A stretch of 44,884 bases of DNA from Nostoc sp. NMS4 (GTDB lineage: Bacteria > Cyanobacteriota > Cyanobacteriia > Cyanobacteriales > Nostocaceae): the NCBI RefSeq assembly GCF_017115095.1, contig NZ_JABXKI010000277.1, forward strand, positions 1-44,884, in the 5' to 3' direction. Position numbers and translations under genes: made by a program. Positions 34,675 to 43,510 of the stretch are shown here, in pieces; within the stretch, counting starts at the first letter, position 1, and the number at the start of each line of letters is the position of its first letter. The notes beneath the pieces are model-generated. The model did no database searches and was not told the origin of the DNA. It saw nothing but the letters and a program-made list of their open reading frames with translations.

Positions 34675-37533
34675 TTAGGGGAGTATTTTGCTACCTGAAA
34701 CCCAGTAATTTCCCGAACTATCAGAAATTAATTTGGTTTGTTGTGTGGCGGTGTTGGGTAAACCTCGCCCAGAATTTCCCTGAGAAATTTCTTTCCACCA
34801 AGGAGAGTTCATGCTAGTAGTGGGACGAATTAGGGGTTGACGATTCGTCAGTTTGTACAACAAGGATTGCAAAATCATACTGTTGGTGCTGCTAGTAAAA
34901 CCAATTGCGGTTTTACCTGTGGTTTCATAGAAGCCCTCATAAAATCCCGTTAATGGGTTATATAAGTCAGTGATTCCTTGTAATAATTCTTGAGTGTACT
35001 TGTCGTCTGGCAGCAGGGCATTATAAGCAAAAGCGACTGCTGTACTTACCAATCGCCCTTTTGGTACTGATTTACCGTCATCTCCTAAAGCTACCCAAGA
35101 CTCCCCTTGTCCAGTAATTGTACTGTGGAGGGTGTAAGGTTTGCGATCGATTAAGGTGGTGGCTGAGGCTGTGAGTGTGCCGGTGCGATGGTAACGTTCA
35201 GCTTGTGCTTGAAAAATTGGTTCAAAGAGCGATCGCATTTGTGGATCTAGTCCAAACTCCAATGCATAGAGTACAAAAGGATTGCTAACTGTGTATTGGT
35301 TAACTTTAGAATTAGTATCTGTGCGATGGCGTTGAATTGGGACTTTCAATCCCTCCACTGAGGCAGTTTGATATTCACCCCCAACAGCAGAACGCTCAAG
35401 ATTAAACCCCCATAGTTGAAAAGCACGAGCGGCATATTCTTCATAACCCAAGCGGATTTCTGGGTTAACGCGGGTCAAATATCGCCCATCTTGCTCTTTG
35501 GTAACGATCGCACTAGAAAGAATACCTTCGCGCACCACACGCAAGTATGACCAATCCAGGACAATTTTATCTACCGCAGCCGTGTATTCTGGATGACAGC
35601 TTTTTAAGTTGTAAAGTCCTGCCAGCATTCTACCTAAATCTAAAGCTGACCAACCATTTCCTTCTGCAACTGGATTGCCACCATAATCTATTGATTGCAG
35701 GGTTCTGGTATCATAACTCCGACTCGGCAATTCACCAGCAAATAACGGTAACTTTGTCAATACTGCTAAAAGATGGCGGGTGCGGCGGTCAAATTCTTTG
35801 GGAGTAATTGTATCGAGCGATCGCGCTGCATGGAGGGCTGCGAGATAATCTCCTAAGCCCCAGAGGGTTGCACCTTTGAAATCACTGCGATCGTCTATCA
35901 GCCCACTTTTAGAGTGATAATTTGCTTGAAAGTATCGCCAAGCCGCCTCTGCATAGCGCCGTTCAATAGGTGTTAGCGATCGATCTAATTTGAGGTTTAA
36001 TGGCTTAGGACTATCCACTGGTGCAATAGGTGCAACAGCTACCTCTGTCGGTTTAGAAGTATCCGCAGGGGTTGCAGTGGGAGGCGTAGAAGTTGGAGGG
36101 GTTATAGGAGAAGTATTCTCACTAGGCTGGGGAGTAGAATTTGTCGGTGTTGCAGGAGAAGTATTCTCACTGGGCTGGGGAGTAGAATTTGTCGGTGTTG
36201 CTGAAGAAGCATTTTCACTAGGCTTAACACTAGAACTACTCACAGAACCAGAACTAATTAAAGGGTGATTTCCCCTAGCTTTGTAGTATAAAATCTCCAA
36301 AATTAACCCATTAGTATTACCTGTCAAAGCCTTGTTGGGTTGTTTTGATTCTTCATAAATCCCAGCATAATAACCGCTATCTTCAGGACTGCGGAGATCC
36401 TTGACTGCATCAAAAACTTTTTGGGCATAAGCATTCTCTGGAAACAGATAGCGCCAGCCAAAAGCAGCTTTTGTACTGATGCTGCGAAACTGTGGGTAAG
36501 GTTGATTGGCATCAGTAATAGTTGCCCAGTTTGTACCGTTGGCGTAAACGGTGTTGTAGAGAAAATAAGGTGCTTGGTCGATATTATCTTCTGTTACCGC
36601 CGTTAACTGACCTGTGGTATCAAAACGCCGTTTTTGCACATCTAAAACCCTAGCAGCAAAATCAGCTAACTCACCTTGCAAGCCAAATTCAATCCCATCA
36701 AGGATATAAGACTCACTGACAACGTAATTGTTAGCGTTGGTGCTTTGAAAGTCACGGCTATCAACGGGAATTTGCACACCATTAATTTCAACTAACTTAA
36801 ACGGCTCAAAAGCGATCGCCTTGGGTGCTGAGAAACCCCAAAGTTGATAACCCCTAGCGCCGTATTCTTCGTAGCCGAGTCGTCCCTCTTGCACTAGTAA
36901 GGTTTTCTTGTCAGGAAGAACAGTAGCGCCATAAAGTTGTCCATCTTTGAGCGATCGCGCCACCTGCCACTTCGCTACAATTCCTTTGAGCCACTCATTA
37001 TATTGAGGATGACAGGTACGGATGACATCAAATGCAGCCAGTATTCGCCCAACATCCAAAGCAGACCAACCAATACCCTGCTCTAGTGGATTGTTGCCAT
37101 AATCGACCATCTGTGCAGTGGCTGCATTATAGACTTTATTGGGCAAGGTATCTTCAAATAATTTCAGGCTATTGAGAGTTGTTAAAAACTTATTCAGGCG
37201 AGAATCAAAGTCTGCTTGATCGGTAAGATTCAACCAGCGTGCAGAATTCAATGCCATCAGGTAGTTACCCATATCCCAGAGTGTACCTGAAGGATAACCC
37301 CCAGTAGAATTGGTAAATCCCGTTGCTGGCTGATAATTTTTGACAAAATACTGCCAAGCCGCACGAGCATAAGTTTGTTCTTCAGATGTGAGCGGGGTTG
37401 TAATATTACTACAGCTATTAGAATTTTGAGATAAGACTGGTGTCGGGATGTAAAACAAAAATTGCAGAAATGTTCCAATTAGGAACAATGCAATCCATCT
37501 CAACAGCTTTTGTTGAGGGAGTTTGTATATCAT
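34675..37533 (-). CDS. Exported protein with two DUF3131 domains
   Basis: The protein is 952 residues. The N-terminus is a signal peptide (about 1-35, IALFLIGTFLQFLFYIP...LSQ). Domain A spans about 50-425 and domain B about 525-920; both show matching blocks (AAWQYFVKNYQPATGF / AAWRYFQANYHSKSGL, GWSALDVGRILAA / GWSALDLGRMLAG, RLGYEEYGARGYQLWGF / RLGYEEYAARAFQLWGF). They are joined by a Ser/Thr/Pro linker with three repeats of NSTPQPSENTSP type. It should be periplasmic or outer-membrane associated. It is the first gene of the minus-strand polysaccharide series, so it may be made before the GT2. Function of DUF3131 is unknown; repeated aromatic-rich helices suggest carbohydrate handling. Confidence 0.83.
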   Translation of the reverse strand: MIYKLPQQKLLRWIALFLIGTFLQFLFYIPTPVLSQNSNSCSNITTPLTSEEQTYARAAWQYFVKNYQPATGFTNSTGGYPSGTLWDMGNYLMALNSARWLNLTDQADFDSRLNKFLTTLNSLKLFEDTLPNKVYNAATAQMVDYGNNPLEQGIGWSALDVGRILAAFDVIRTCHPQYNEWLKGIVAKWQVARSLKDGQLYGATVLPDKKTLLVQEGRLGYEEYGARGYQLWGFSAPKAIAFEPFKLVEINGVQIPVDSRDFQSTNANNYVVSESYILDGIEFGLQGELADFAARVLDVQKRRFDTTGQLTAVTEDNIDQAPYFLYNTVYANGTNWATITDANQPYPQFRSISTKAAFGWRYLFPENAYAQKVFDAVKDLRSPEDSGYYAGIYEESKQPNKALTGNTNGLILEILYYKARGNHPLISSGSVSSSSVKPSENASSATPTNSTPQPSENTSPATPTNSTPQPSENTSPITPPTSTPPTATPADTSKPTEVAVAPIAPVDSPKPLNLKLDRSLTPIERRYAEAAWRYFQANYHSKSGLIDDRSDFKGATLWGLGDYLAALHAARSLDTITPKEFDRRTRHLLAVLTKLPLFAGELPSRSYDTRTLQSIDYGGNPVAEGNGWSALDLGRMLAGLYNLKSCHPEYTAAVDKIVLDWSYLRVVREGILSSAIVTKEQDGRYLTRVNPEIRLGYEEYAARAFQLWGFNLERSAVGGEYQTASVEGLKVPIQRHRTDTNSKVNQYTVSNPFVLYALEFGLDPQMRSLFEPIFQAQAERYHRTGTLTASATTLIDRKPYTLHSTITGQGESWVALGDDGKSVPKGRLVSTAVAFAYNALLPDDKYTQELLQGITDLYNPLTGFYEGFYETTGKTAIGFTSSTNSMILQSLLYKLTNRQPLIRPTTSMNSPWWKEISQGNSGRGLPNTATQQTKLISDSSGNYWVSGSKILP

Positions 37534-37915
37534 AATTTCAAGAAGAAGTTAAGAGCGTCATAGCCCGTCTGTACAGTTATAATTCATAAATCGAGTTTTA
37601 CCAGGTCTATTCTTTTTGTGATGGCTTGATCAAAAAAGTGAAGGTTCAAAACCTCGCCTCTTGTGGCGCGTTCGCGCTAGCGTCTCGTCAGAGAAACAGT
37701 CCTTGTATCTGTTGGTAGGTAAAAACCCCACCCCGGAGTTTCTGACTTAATTTAATACTTGCGACTTCGGACTTCCGACTTCATTTTTTATATAGTGTCT
37801 TAATGGAGGATGATATTCGGAATAGTTCTGGATATCAGGGTGAATTATACGGAAATTTTCTATATTGTTTGCTTAAATGTCATCTGTATACGTAAAAATA
37901 TGAAACTTTCAAGGG

Positions 37916-38026
37916 CTAGTACCGCAAGGCGGAATTAAAAATTAAAAATTAAAAATTAAAAATGAATACAGCGTAAGCGTTTCATAGATTTGAAATGGGT
38001 GGTTTACTTCCGCCGTGCTGTACTAG
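37916..38026. mobile_element. MITE-like element, related to 31702-31836
   Basis: The left end ctagtaccgcaaggcgga and the right end tccgccgtgctgtactag are inverted repeats. The right part, aaatgggtggtttacttccg, is nearly the same as the part of the 31702 element that encodes a protein tail. The interior contains an 8-bp tandem repeat, aaaaatta. Confidence 0.7.
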
Positions 38027-38034
38027 TTATGGAA

Positions 38035-38150
38035 CAATACAGTTCAGTTAAGCAATTTTTTCCTTCTCTTTCTTTTCTTTCTCTGCGTCCTCTGCGCCAC
38101 CCTGCGGGAAGCCGCAAAGCGTCTACTGCGGTTCGTAAAAAATAGGAATC
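38035..38150. repeat. Degenerate copy of the 2768-2878 element
   Basis: The left end caatacagttcagttaag differs by one base from the end of the 2768 element, and the interior shares the ctctgcg..ctgcggttcgt tract. No right-hand inverted repeat is left. Confidence 0.55.
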
Positions 38151-38195
38151 GGTTTAATTTATGAAAAAATGAGGTATTGTAAAGCCTCGAATATT

Positions 38196-39902
38196 TTAGG
38201 CAATAACGAAAATATCTCTATTAGTTATGGCTAGACCGATTGCTAGTTGAGCAATTTGGATTTGACCAGATGAGCCTGTACCATCAGCATCAAAAAATAA
38301 ACCCCCTGTATTATTGTTGTAAATGAAGCGATCGCTGCTATCTTTTGCTACTGAACCGATAAAAAATTGCGTGGCTTGAAGTATACCCTCACTAAGTCCA
38401 CCTCCAAACCCTACTTTAGAAACATAAATTGTGTCATCTAAGGACGAAAAATCTGTAATGTGATCAATTCCTTCAGAAGGGGTATTAATAATAAAAACAT
38501 CAGATCCACTTCCTCCTGTTAGGGTATCATTACCTAAACCTCCAACAAAAGTATCGTTACCACTTCCCCCTATCAGGATGTCATTGCTATTTCCACCATT
38601 TAGCCGGTTATTACCAGTTTCATTAATATTGGCTGTATCTGTGGTGATATTTTCTTCACGGGCTGATAAAGGAGAGCTAACAGTTGATGGTAATATCGCA
38701 CTATTGGTGACAGTGAGTAAAGTTCTAAATACCTTTTGGTTGCTGCTTAGACTTTCATCAAACTCTGGGATTGAATTAGTTGGATCTAGAAATGAAACAA
38801 CGTAATAATTTCCAACTGGGATATTAGGAAACGCACCGTTCCATGTCGCTGTTCCTGAATTGAATGGGTTAATAGAAGAAACATTTATATTACCAATTAG
38901 ATAAAGAGAACCAATACTATTAGTGATATCAGCATCAGTGGAAGCATAAAAAGAAACCGAGAAAGTGCCTGTTGCGGCTGTACCATTGTTGCGAGGATAG
39001 ACTGTAATGCTGAAATTGTCGCCCTGTTTGATATTATTATTATTAAAACTTCCACGGGTTGTGTTAAACCACACGTCAGAATCTACTAAATCAGCTTTGT
39101 CAGTGGGTTGGCGCGCAGTAGTGTCTTGGCCGATCCAGTTTTGAATCTGGTTATATCGAGTGCTTGTAATTCGGGTGAACTCGTTGTAAAGCGGATTATT
39201 GTTAGTGGTTGTCTCATTGGAAGCTACTCCATAAATAGTCGGTTTATTTGTGTCGGACTTATAAAGCCAGAGAGGGCCTCCACTATTTCCAGGTATGATA
39301 TCTAGTTCATTACTACGCAAGCTCAATTCAGTTGTACTTGTGATTTTTCCACTCTGAGTCCACATATCATAATTGTCAGATTTCCCATCGCTGTTAGCAT
39401 CAAATTTATCAGAAGGATATCCAGTGACATTCATTAAAGTTCCACTGCTGAGATTATCGTCATATCCATAGTTAAACCAGCCAGTGAAGTTTCCAATATT
39501 GCGGTCAAGAGTAACCAATCCTAGATCGTATTGAAAAGTTTCGCTTTTAGTCTGATCTCCTTGAGTCCATCCTTCCAAAGAACGTGTATAAACAGATTTA
39601 GCTTCACTATAGTATTCGTAGTCAGCCCGATTTGTACCAGCAATGATATTTCCTCTAGAACCAAGCATTACCTCAATTTGATCTGCCCAACCCCCATATC
39701 TCGTATCATAAACACAGTGTCCTGCTGTTAAAAAGTGGTAGGGATCAATCATTGCGCCAGAACCGTTGACGATAATATCATCAGCAGTATTAATAACCCC
39801 ATCAGCGCCTTTCCAATGTATTCTTATCTTTCCGACAGCGCTAAACGGAAAAGTTGTTGTATTGCTAACTTTTGTCCGACCATCAGGGGAGAAAATAGAC
39901 AT
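38196..39902 (-). CDS. Secreted V8-like serine protease with CARDB and RTX repeats
   Basis: The protein is 568 residues. The protease domain (about 15-260) has the triad His62 in TAGHCVYD, Asp126 in QYDLGLV and Ser207 in GNSGGPLW, as in the V8/glutamyl-endopeptidase branch of trypsin-like proteases. An inserted Ca2+-loop-like stretch DANSDGKSDNYD lies at about 168-179. A CARDB-like adhesion domain follows (about 265-390), then RTX nonapeptide repeats (GGSGNDTFVGGLGNDTLTGG, about 435-470) and a C-terminal hydrophobic end IFVIA. There is no N-terminal signal peptide; RTX repeats plus this end indicate type I secretion. It is a likely extracellular calcium-dependent protease; substrate unknown. 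It stands alone between repeat-rich spacers. Confidence 0.88.
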   Translation of the reverse strand: MSIFSPDGRTKVSNTTTFPFSAVGKIRIHWKGADGVINTADDIIVNGSGAMIDPYHFLTAGHCVYDTRYGGWADQIEVMLGSRGNIIAGTNRADYEYYSEAKSVYTRSLEGWTQGDQTKSETFQYDLGLVTLDRNIGNFTGWFNYGYDDNLSSGTLMNVTGYPSDKFDANSDGKSDNYDMWTQSGKITSTTELSLRSNELDIIPGNSGGPLWLYKSDTNKPTIYGVASNETTTNNNPLYNEFTRITSTRYNQIQNWIGQDTTARQPTDKADLVDSDVWFNTTRGSFNNNNIKQGDNFSITVYPRNNGTAATGTFSVSFYASTDADITNSIGSLYLIGNINVSSINPFNSGTATWNGAFPNIPVGNYYVVSFLDPTNSIPEFDESLSSNQKVFRTLLTVTNSAILPSTVSSPLSAREENITTDTANINETGNNRLNGGNSNDILIGGSGNDTFVGGLGNDTLTGGSGSDVFIINTPSEGIDHITDFSSLDDTIYVSKVGFGGGLSEGILQATQFFIGSVAKDSSDRFIYNNNTGGLFFDADGTGSSGQIQIAQLAIGLAITNRDIFVIA

Positions 39903-40422
39903 AGTTTTAGATCCTTAATAGAAAATTATGAATACGAAATATACAAATTATTGCCCAAAAATTATCTCAGAGCATTAGTAATTCACTAGCACCGCAAGGC
40001 TGAATTCAAAATTCAAAATGAATACAGAATACAGAATACAGTTACTAGCCCTGGCGACTAGAAGTCGCGGCTACACGAGACTTTACCTGCCTTTCCTTGC
40101 GGAACGCTACGCGAACGCAGGTTAAAAACTATTGATTTTTTCTTAGTCCACGGAGGTGGACTTTGTTTGTGTAGTAGCGAATTCTATTCGCCCAATACTT
40201 TTCTGTAATTGTTTTTTGAGTAAAATATGTTCTAAGTAATTGCTTTAGGTGTATTTGATATGATAATGTTATGTACTCTTGATTTTAATAAAGTTTGATG
40301 TGTAGTCAACAAAGCTCTTTCTGAAAATATAACTAAATTAATGGGTAAAAACTAGTGTATTTTGATGATACTCAAAAAACTCACAAATTTTAACATCATT
40401 TCATAATTTTTGTAGGTATAGC
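39903..40422. other. Intergenic with repeats
   Basis: The spacer contains a partial 'actagcaccgcaaggc' MITE end at about 39991-40046 with aattcaaa and aatacag direct repeats, and a complete palindromic element at 40051-40193. The rest (40200-40420) is AT-rich and must hold the promoter of the TPR gene. No gene is supported. Confidence 0.45.
40051..40193. mobile_element. MITE-like element, copy 2 of the 'gcgNctacac' family
   Basis: The left arm ctggcgactagaagtcgcgg (40051) is an imperfect complement of gtgtagtagcgaattctatt, whose arm ends at 40193. It resembles the arms of the 34471-34637 element. Confidence 0.65.
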
Positions 40423-41166
40423 ATGGTTTTTCGGCACTGCTTCGTTGCATCTGGCTTGATAGCTTTCTTCGCATTTGGCTGTAGTGGTGGGGCAAACTCA
40501 TCCGCAGAAAATACTACACAAGTTATCCAAGAAAGCAATGTAACCCAACTTTTCATAGAAGCGAAGGCTACGCAAAAAGCAGAAGATTTCTTTCATCAAG
40601 GTAATCATTTATTAGATGGACAACGTTATGAAGATGCTATAAAAGCTTATGATAGAGCGATCGCAATCAAAGTTGAGAGTCCTGAAGCTTGGATTAACCG
40701 TGGTATAGCCTTAACATCGTTGCAAAGTTACAAAGACGCTCTGACATCTTACGATAAAGCGATCGCCATCAAACCCGACAAATATGAAGCCTGGTATAAT
40801 CGTGGCATCGCCCTAACATCGTTGCAACGCTACCAAGACGCTCTAAAATCTTATGATAGAGCGATCGCCATCAAACCCAACAAATATGAAGCCTTGATTA
40901 ACCGAGGCATAGCTCTGACAAAGCTGCACCGCTACCAAGATGCGATCGCATCTTATAATAGAGCGATCGCCATCAAGCCGGATTTGCACCAAGCATATTA
41001 CAATAAAGCTTGCTCTTATGCTTTACAAAATAATCTGGAATTAGCAATTGAGAACCTAGATAAAGCAATCAAGCTTGTTCCTGATAAATACAAGAAATTA
41101 GCAAAAACTGACCCAGATTTTAGCAAAGTGCGTAATGAAAAGCAGTTTCAGGAATTAATACAATAG
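40423..41166 (+). CDS. TPR-repeat lipoprotein
   Basis: This 247-residue protein has an N-terminal hydrophobic segment ending in a lipobox-like FAFGCSGG, so Cys20 is probably lipid-modified. At least four TPRs run from about residue 52 (HQGNHLLDGQRYEDAIKAYD, WINRGIALTSLQSYKDALTS and similar). Near-identical 102-bp DNA units encode the repeats and each carries a HIP1 site, which suggests recent expansion by unequal recombination. The C-terminus KTDPDFSKVRNEKQFQELI is common in cyanobacterial TPR proteins. It should be a periplasmic or membrane-tethered interaction scaffold; partner unknown. Confidence 0.82.
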   Translation: MVFRHCFVASGLIAFFAFGCSGGANSSAENTTQVIQESNVTQLFIEAKATQKAEDFFHQGNHLLDGQRYEDAIKAYDRAIAIKVESPEAWINRGIALTSLQSYKDALTSYDKAIAIKPDKYEAWYNRGIALTSLQRYQDALKSYDRAIAIKPNKYEALINRGIALTKLHRYQDAIASYNRAIAIKPDLHQAYYNKACSYALQNNLELAIENLDKAIKLVPDKYKKLAKTDPDFSKVRNEKQFQELIQ

Positions 41167-41242
41167 TATTTATTGCCACCAGTCAGTGTAAAATATAAAC
41201 TTGCTGTAGCCAGGATTTTTCTTGAACGGTTTACGATTAGAC

Positions 41243-42127
41243 ATGAAAAAATTGTTAATCACCGGGGCAAGTGGTTTTTTAGGATGGCATCTTTGCCAGC
41301 TTGCAAAACAAGAATGGGAGATTTACGGCACTTATTTATCCCATCCCTTAGAGATTCCTGACATCAAAATGTTAAAAGCAAACTTAACAAATTTTCAGGA
41401 ATTGAAACGTATCTTTAATGATGTCAAACCAGAAGAAGTTATTCATACTGCTGCACATTCGCAACCAAATTTTTGTCAAACTAACCCCAAAGAATCCCAC
41501 GCAATTAACGTCATTGCATCCTGCAATATTGCCGGACTTTGCGCGGATAATTCTATTCCTTGTGCTTTTACCTCAAGCGACTTAGTTTTTGATGGCTTAA
41601 ATGCCCCATATCAAGAAGCAGATGCCGTGTGTCCTATCAATCTGTACGGTGAGCAAAAAGCGATCGCAGAAGCAGATATGCTAGAAAGATATCCGATGAC
41701 CGCAGTGTGTCGGATGCCGTTGATGTTTGGTGCAGCAACACCCACAGCGAAAAGTTTTATTCAGCCATTTATTCAAACTTTACAAGCCGAACAAGAACTA
41801 AGTTTATTTATCGATGAATTTCGTACACCCGTAAGTGGAACAACTGCCGCTAAGGGACTTTTATTAGCATTAGAAAAAGTTAACGGCATCATTCACTTAG
41901 GTGGCAGAGAACGGATTTCGCGTTATGATTTTGGACAGATATTAATAGAAGTATTTCAACTTCCCATAACCGGACTTAAATCCTGCCGACAACAAGATGT
42001 AAAAATGGCAGCGCCTAGACCGGCAGATGTTTCTTTAGATAGTTCCAAAGCTTTTGCATTGGGTTATCAGCCGTTATCTTTACGAAAAGAATTAGAAGAG
42101 TTAGCAGTGAGTAGGGGCAATTCATGA
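41243..42127 (+). CDS. RmlD-like NAD(P)-dependent sugar reductase/epimerase
   Basis: The protein is 294 residues from ATG 41243; an upstream TTG at 41222 adds seven unlikely residues. The Rossmann motif GASGFLGWHL lies at the N-terminus. The short-chain dehydrogenase catalytic pattern is present: FTSSDLVFDG supplies the Ser/Thr and YGEQK supplies the YxxxK pair. The overall layout follows dTDP-4-dehydrorhamnose reductase (RmlD). It probably modifies a nucleotide-linked sugar in the cytoplasm. No other rhamnose genes are nearby, so the exact substrate is open. Confidence 0.8.
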   Translation: MKKLLITGASGFLGWHLCQLAKQEWEIYGTYLSHPLEIPDIKMLKANLTNFQELKRIFNDVKPEEVIHTAAHSQPNFCQTNPKESHAINVIASCNIAGLCADNSIPCAFTSSDLVFDGLNAPYQEADAVCPINLYGEQKAIAEADMLERYPMTAVCRMPLMFGAATPTAKSFIQPFIQTLQAEQELSLFIDEFRTPVSGTTAAKGLLLALEKVNGIIHLGGRERISRYDFGQILIEVFQLPITGLKSCRQQDVKMAAPRPADVSLDSSKAFALGYQPLSLRKELEELAVSRGNS

Positions 42128-42161
42128 ATTGCCCCTATATTGTTGTAATTTTGCGTAAATT

Positions 42162-42515
42162 CTATAGATGCATCTTCAAAAAGAAATGGTATGCGGTGCA
42201 ATTTAACCCTTGACGGCAGAACATTTCCTTCATGATTACTGAGGAGGCGTTTGTGTCCTTTTGTTGCTGTGCGATTCGTTTCAGTACTCCGTGCAGATTA
42301 TTTTTGGTAACTTTTTCTCCTAAAACTTGAGAGAGCGATCGCCATAATGCCGAACCAATATCTTTGATGTAACCAGGATCATAACCAGACTCTACAGCCA
42401 TGTCTAAGTACGTCTGTCCTGCCCATGATTGAAGGAAGACGATCTCTTGAACTTTTGTTAAGCGTCCCTGTGGTAATAATTGTTCAACTAGTGCGATCGC
42501 TTCTTCACCCGTCAT
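42162..42515 (-). CDS. Stand-alone helical HTH-like domain protein
   Basis: This 117-residue protein begins MTGEEAIALVEQLLPQG and continues VFLQSWAGQTYLDMAVESGY, YIKDIGSALWRSLSQVLGEK and LHGVLKRIAQQ. This resembles the helix-turn-helix domain that sits at the N-terminus of many large cyanobacterial proteins (NB-ARC/WD40 or vMAP-type conflict and signalling proteins). Here it is followed by only about 30 residues (SSVIMKEMFCRQGLNCTAYH) and a stop, so it may be a truncated gene or a true small adaptor. The family likeness is from memory. It converges with the RmlD-like gene. Confidence 0.6.
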   Translation of the reverse strand: MTGEEAIALVEQLLPQGRLTKVQEIVFLQSWAGQTYLDMAVESGYDPGYIKDIGSALWRSLSQVLGEKVTKNNLHGVLKRIAQQQKDTNASSVIMKEMFCRQGLNCTAYHFFLKMHL

Positions 42516-42711
42516 TTATTTTCGTGAAAATACTAAGTTAACTACGATATTCGCACCATAAGCTTTGCTTATTAAAAAAGCTTACGTAAATCTACCAAAA
42601 AGATCCGACTTTTTTCCGACCTTTTCTGACCATCAAAATTTATACCAAGCAGTAGAGTATTTGAATAAGCAGTATTCATATCTCCAACTTCTTAAAGGGG
42701 ATATAGCAGAA

Positions 42712-42742
42712 GCGATCGCACAAACTTGACAAAAGCTGATTA
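42712..42742 (+). promoter_or_regulatory. Upstream block shared with 43400-43430
   Basis: The block gcgatcgcacaaacttgaca + aaagctgatta recurs almost unchanged at 43400-43430. It contains a TTGACA at 42726-42731, but no good -10 lies at the right distance before the ATG at 42753. Confidence 0.45.
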
Positions 42743-42752
42743 CGGATAAAAA

Positions 42753-43319
42753 ATGAACAATAAAAAATTAAATTGCTTGCTTCCCATTGTAGGATTGATA
42801 TTGGCTCTTACACCAGTTTTAGAAGCTTCAGCCCAAAACAAGACACAATACTATAAAAGCGTTGCTGCTTCTTGTGAGGCGACGCTTAACTCTAGAGGGC
42901 TTGCTTCTCTGTGGTCAGATATCCGAAATGCCGCTACCAACGATGCAGGAAACACCAGTAGTGACACTTATTACAAACGAGCGACCGAACATTGTGAGTG
43001 GAATCTGAGAGGCGAAAAGGAAAAGCCTCTATGGGAGCAGATCAGGTTAAATGCGATCGCTTCTCTACCAATTTCCAACCAGCCTTATTACCAAAAGAGA
43101 ATTGCTGCTCATTGTGAGTGGTTCCTAAGTAATACGGGGCGTGCAGACTGGTGGCGTTTAATCCGAGATTCCGCCATAAATGATGCAAGTAATACTAATA
43201 GTGAGTATTATTACAAGAGAATTGGTGAACACTGTTCTTATCTCCTCAACCAAAGAAAGAAGCCTGAGGATTGGAATCTAATTGAGAAATCTGCAAGGTT
43301 AGATTCGTTTAATCAGTAA
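42753..43319 (+). CDS. Small exported protein with four Cys/Trp repeats
   Basis: This 188-residue protein has a signal peptide (about 1-27, ending EASAQ). The mature part is four repeats of about 38 residues of the form YYKR....HCE..L....W..IR..A: YYKSVAASCEATL, YYKRATEHCEWNL, YYQKRIAAHCEWFL and YYKRIGEHCSYLL. Each has one cysteine, and most have a tryptophan before an IR/IE pair, so two disulfides or metal sites could form. I do not recognise the family. It is likely periplasmic or extracellular. It shares an upstream block with the next secreted-protein gene. Confidence 0.65.
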   Translation: MNNKKLNCLLPIVGLILALTPVLEASAQNKTQYYKSVAASCEATLNSRGLASLWSDIRNAATNDAGNTSSDTYYKRATEHCEWNLRGEKEKPLWEQIRLNAIASLPISNQPYYQKRIAAHCEWFLSNTGRADWWRLIRDSAINDASNTNSEYYYKRIGEHCSYLLNQRKKPEDWNLIEKSARLDSFNQ

Positions 43320-43333
43320 CACGATGATTTTGC

Positions 43334-43409
43334 GCGATCGCACTTTCCATTACTTGATGATTTTAGGCGATCGCACTTTCCATTACTTGATGATTTTAGG
43401 CGATCGCAC
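43334..43409. repeat. Tandem 33-bp repeats containing HIP1
   Basis: Two exact 33-bp units (43334-43366 and 43367-43399) start gcgatcgcactttccattac, followed by the start of a third unit at 43400 that merges into the shared upstream block. Related units occur at 44268-44357. Confidence 0.85.
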
Positions 43410-43441
43410 AGACTTGACAAAAGCTGATTGCAGAATAATCT
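43400..43441 (+). promoter_or_regulatory. Putative promoter of the FG-GAP-like protein
   Basis: TTGACA at 43414-43419 is followed after 16 bases by TAATCT at 43436-43441, a reasonable sigma-70-type pair about 70 bases before the start codon. The sequence copies the block at 42712-42742. Confidence 0.5.
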
Positions 43442-43510
43442 GACATAGAAAAAGTTAGAAAAATCTGCAATTTTTTTGGTAAACACTTAATACAATACAA
43501 GGATTTGACC

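Larger units (their letters stand above)
37534..38195. other. Intergenic with MITE copies
   Basis: The spacer holds a MITE at 37916-38026 and a degenerate relative of the 2768 element at 38035-38150. The polysaccharide operon promoter should lie at about 37540-37650. No coding frame is supported. Confidence 0.45.

Noticed and set aside
38196..39902. Toxin of the RTX cytolysin type
   Set aside because: A complete serine-protease triad precedes the repeats and no pore-forming region is seen.
42726..42752. Standard -35/-10 promoter directly before the 42753 gene
   Set aside because: The only TTGACA would leave a spacer of about 13 bases to an AT-rich hexamer touching the start codon.
43334..43409. 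CRISPR-like array
   Set aside because: The 33-bp units are directly adjacent with no variable spacers, and no cas genes are present.
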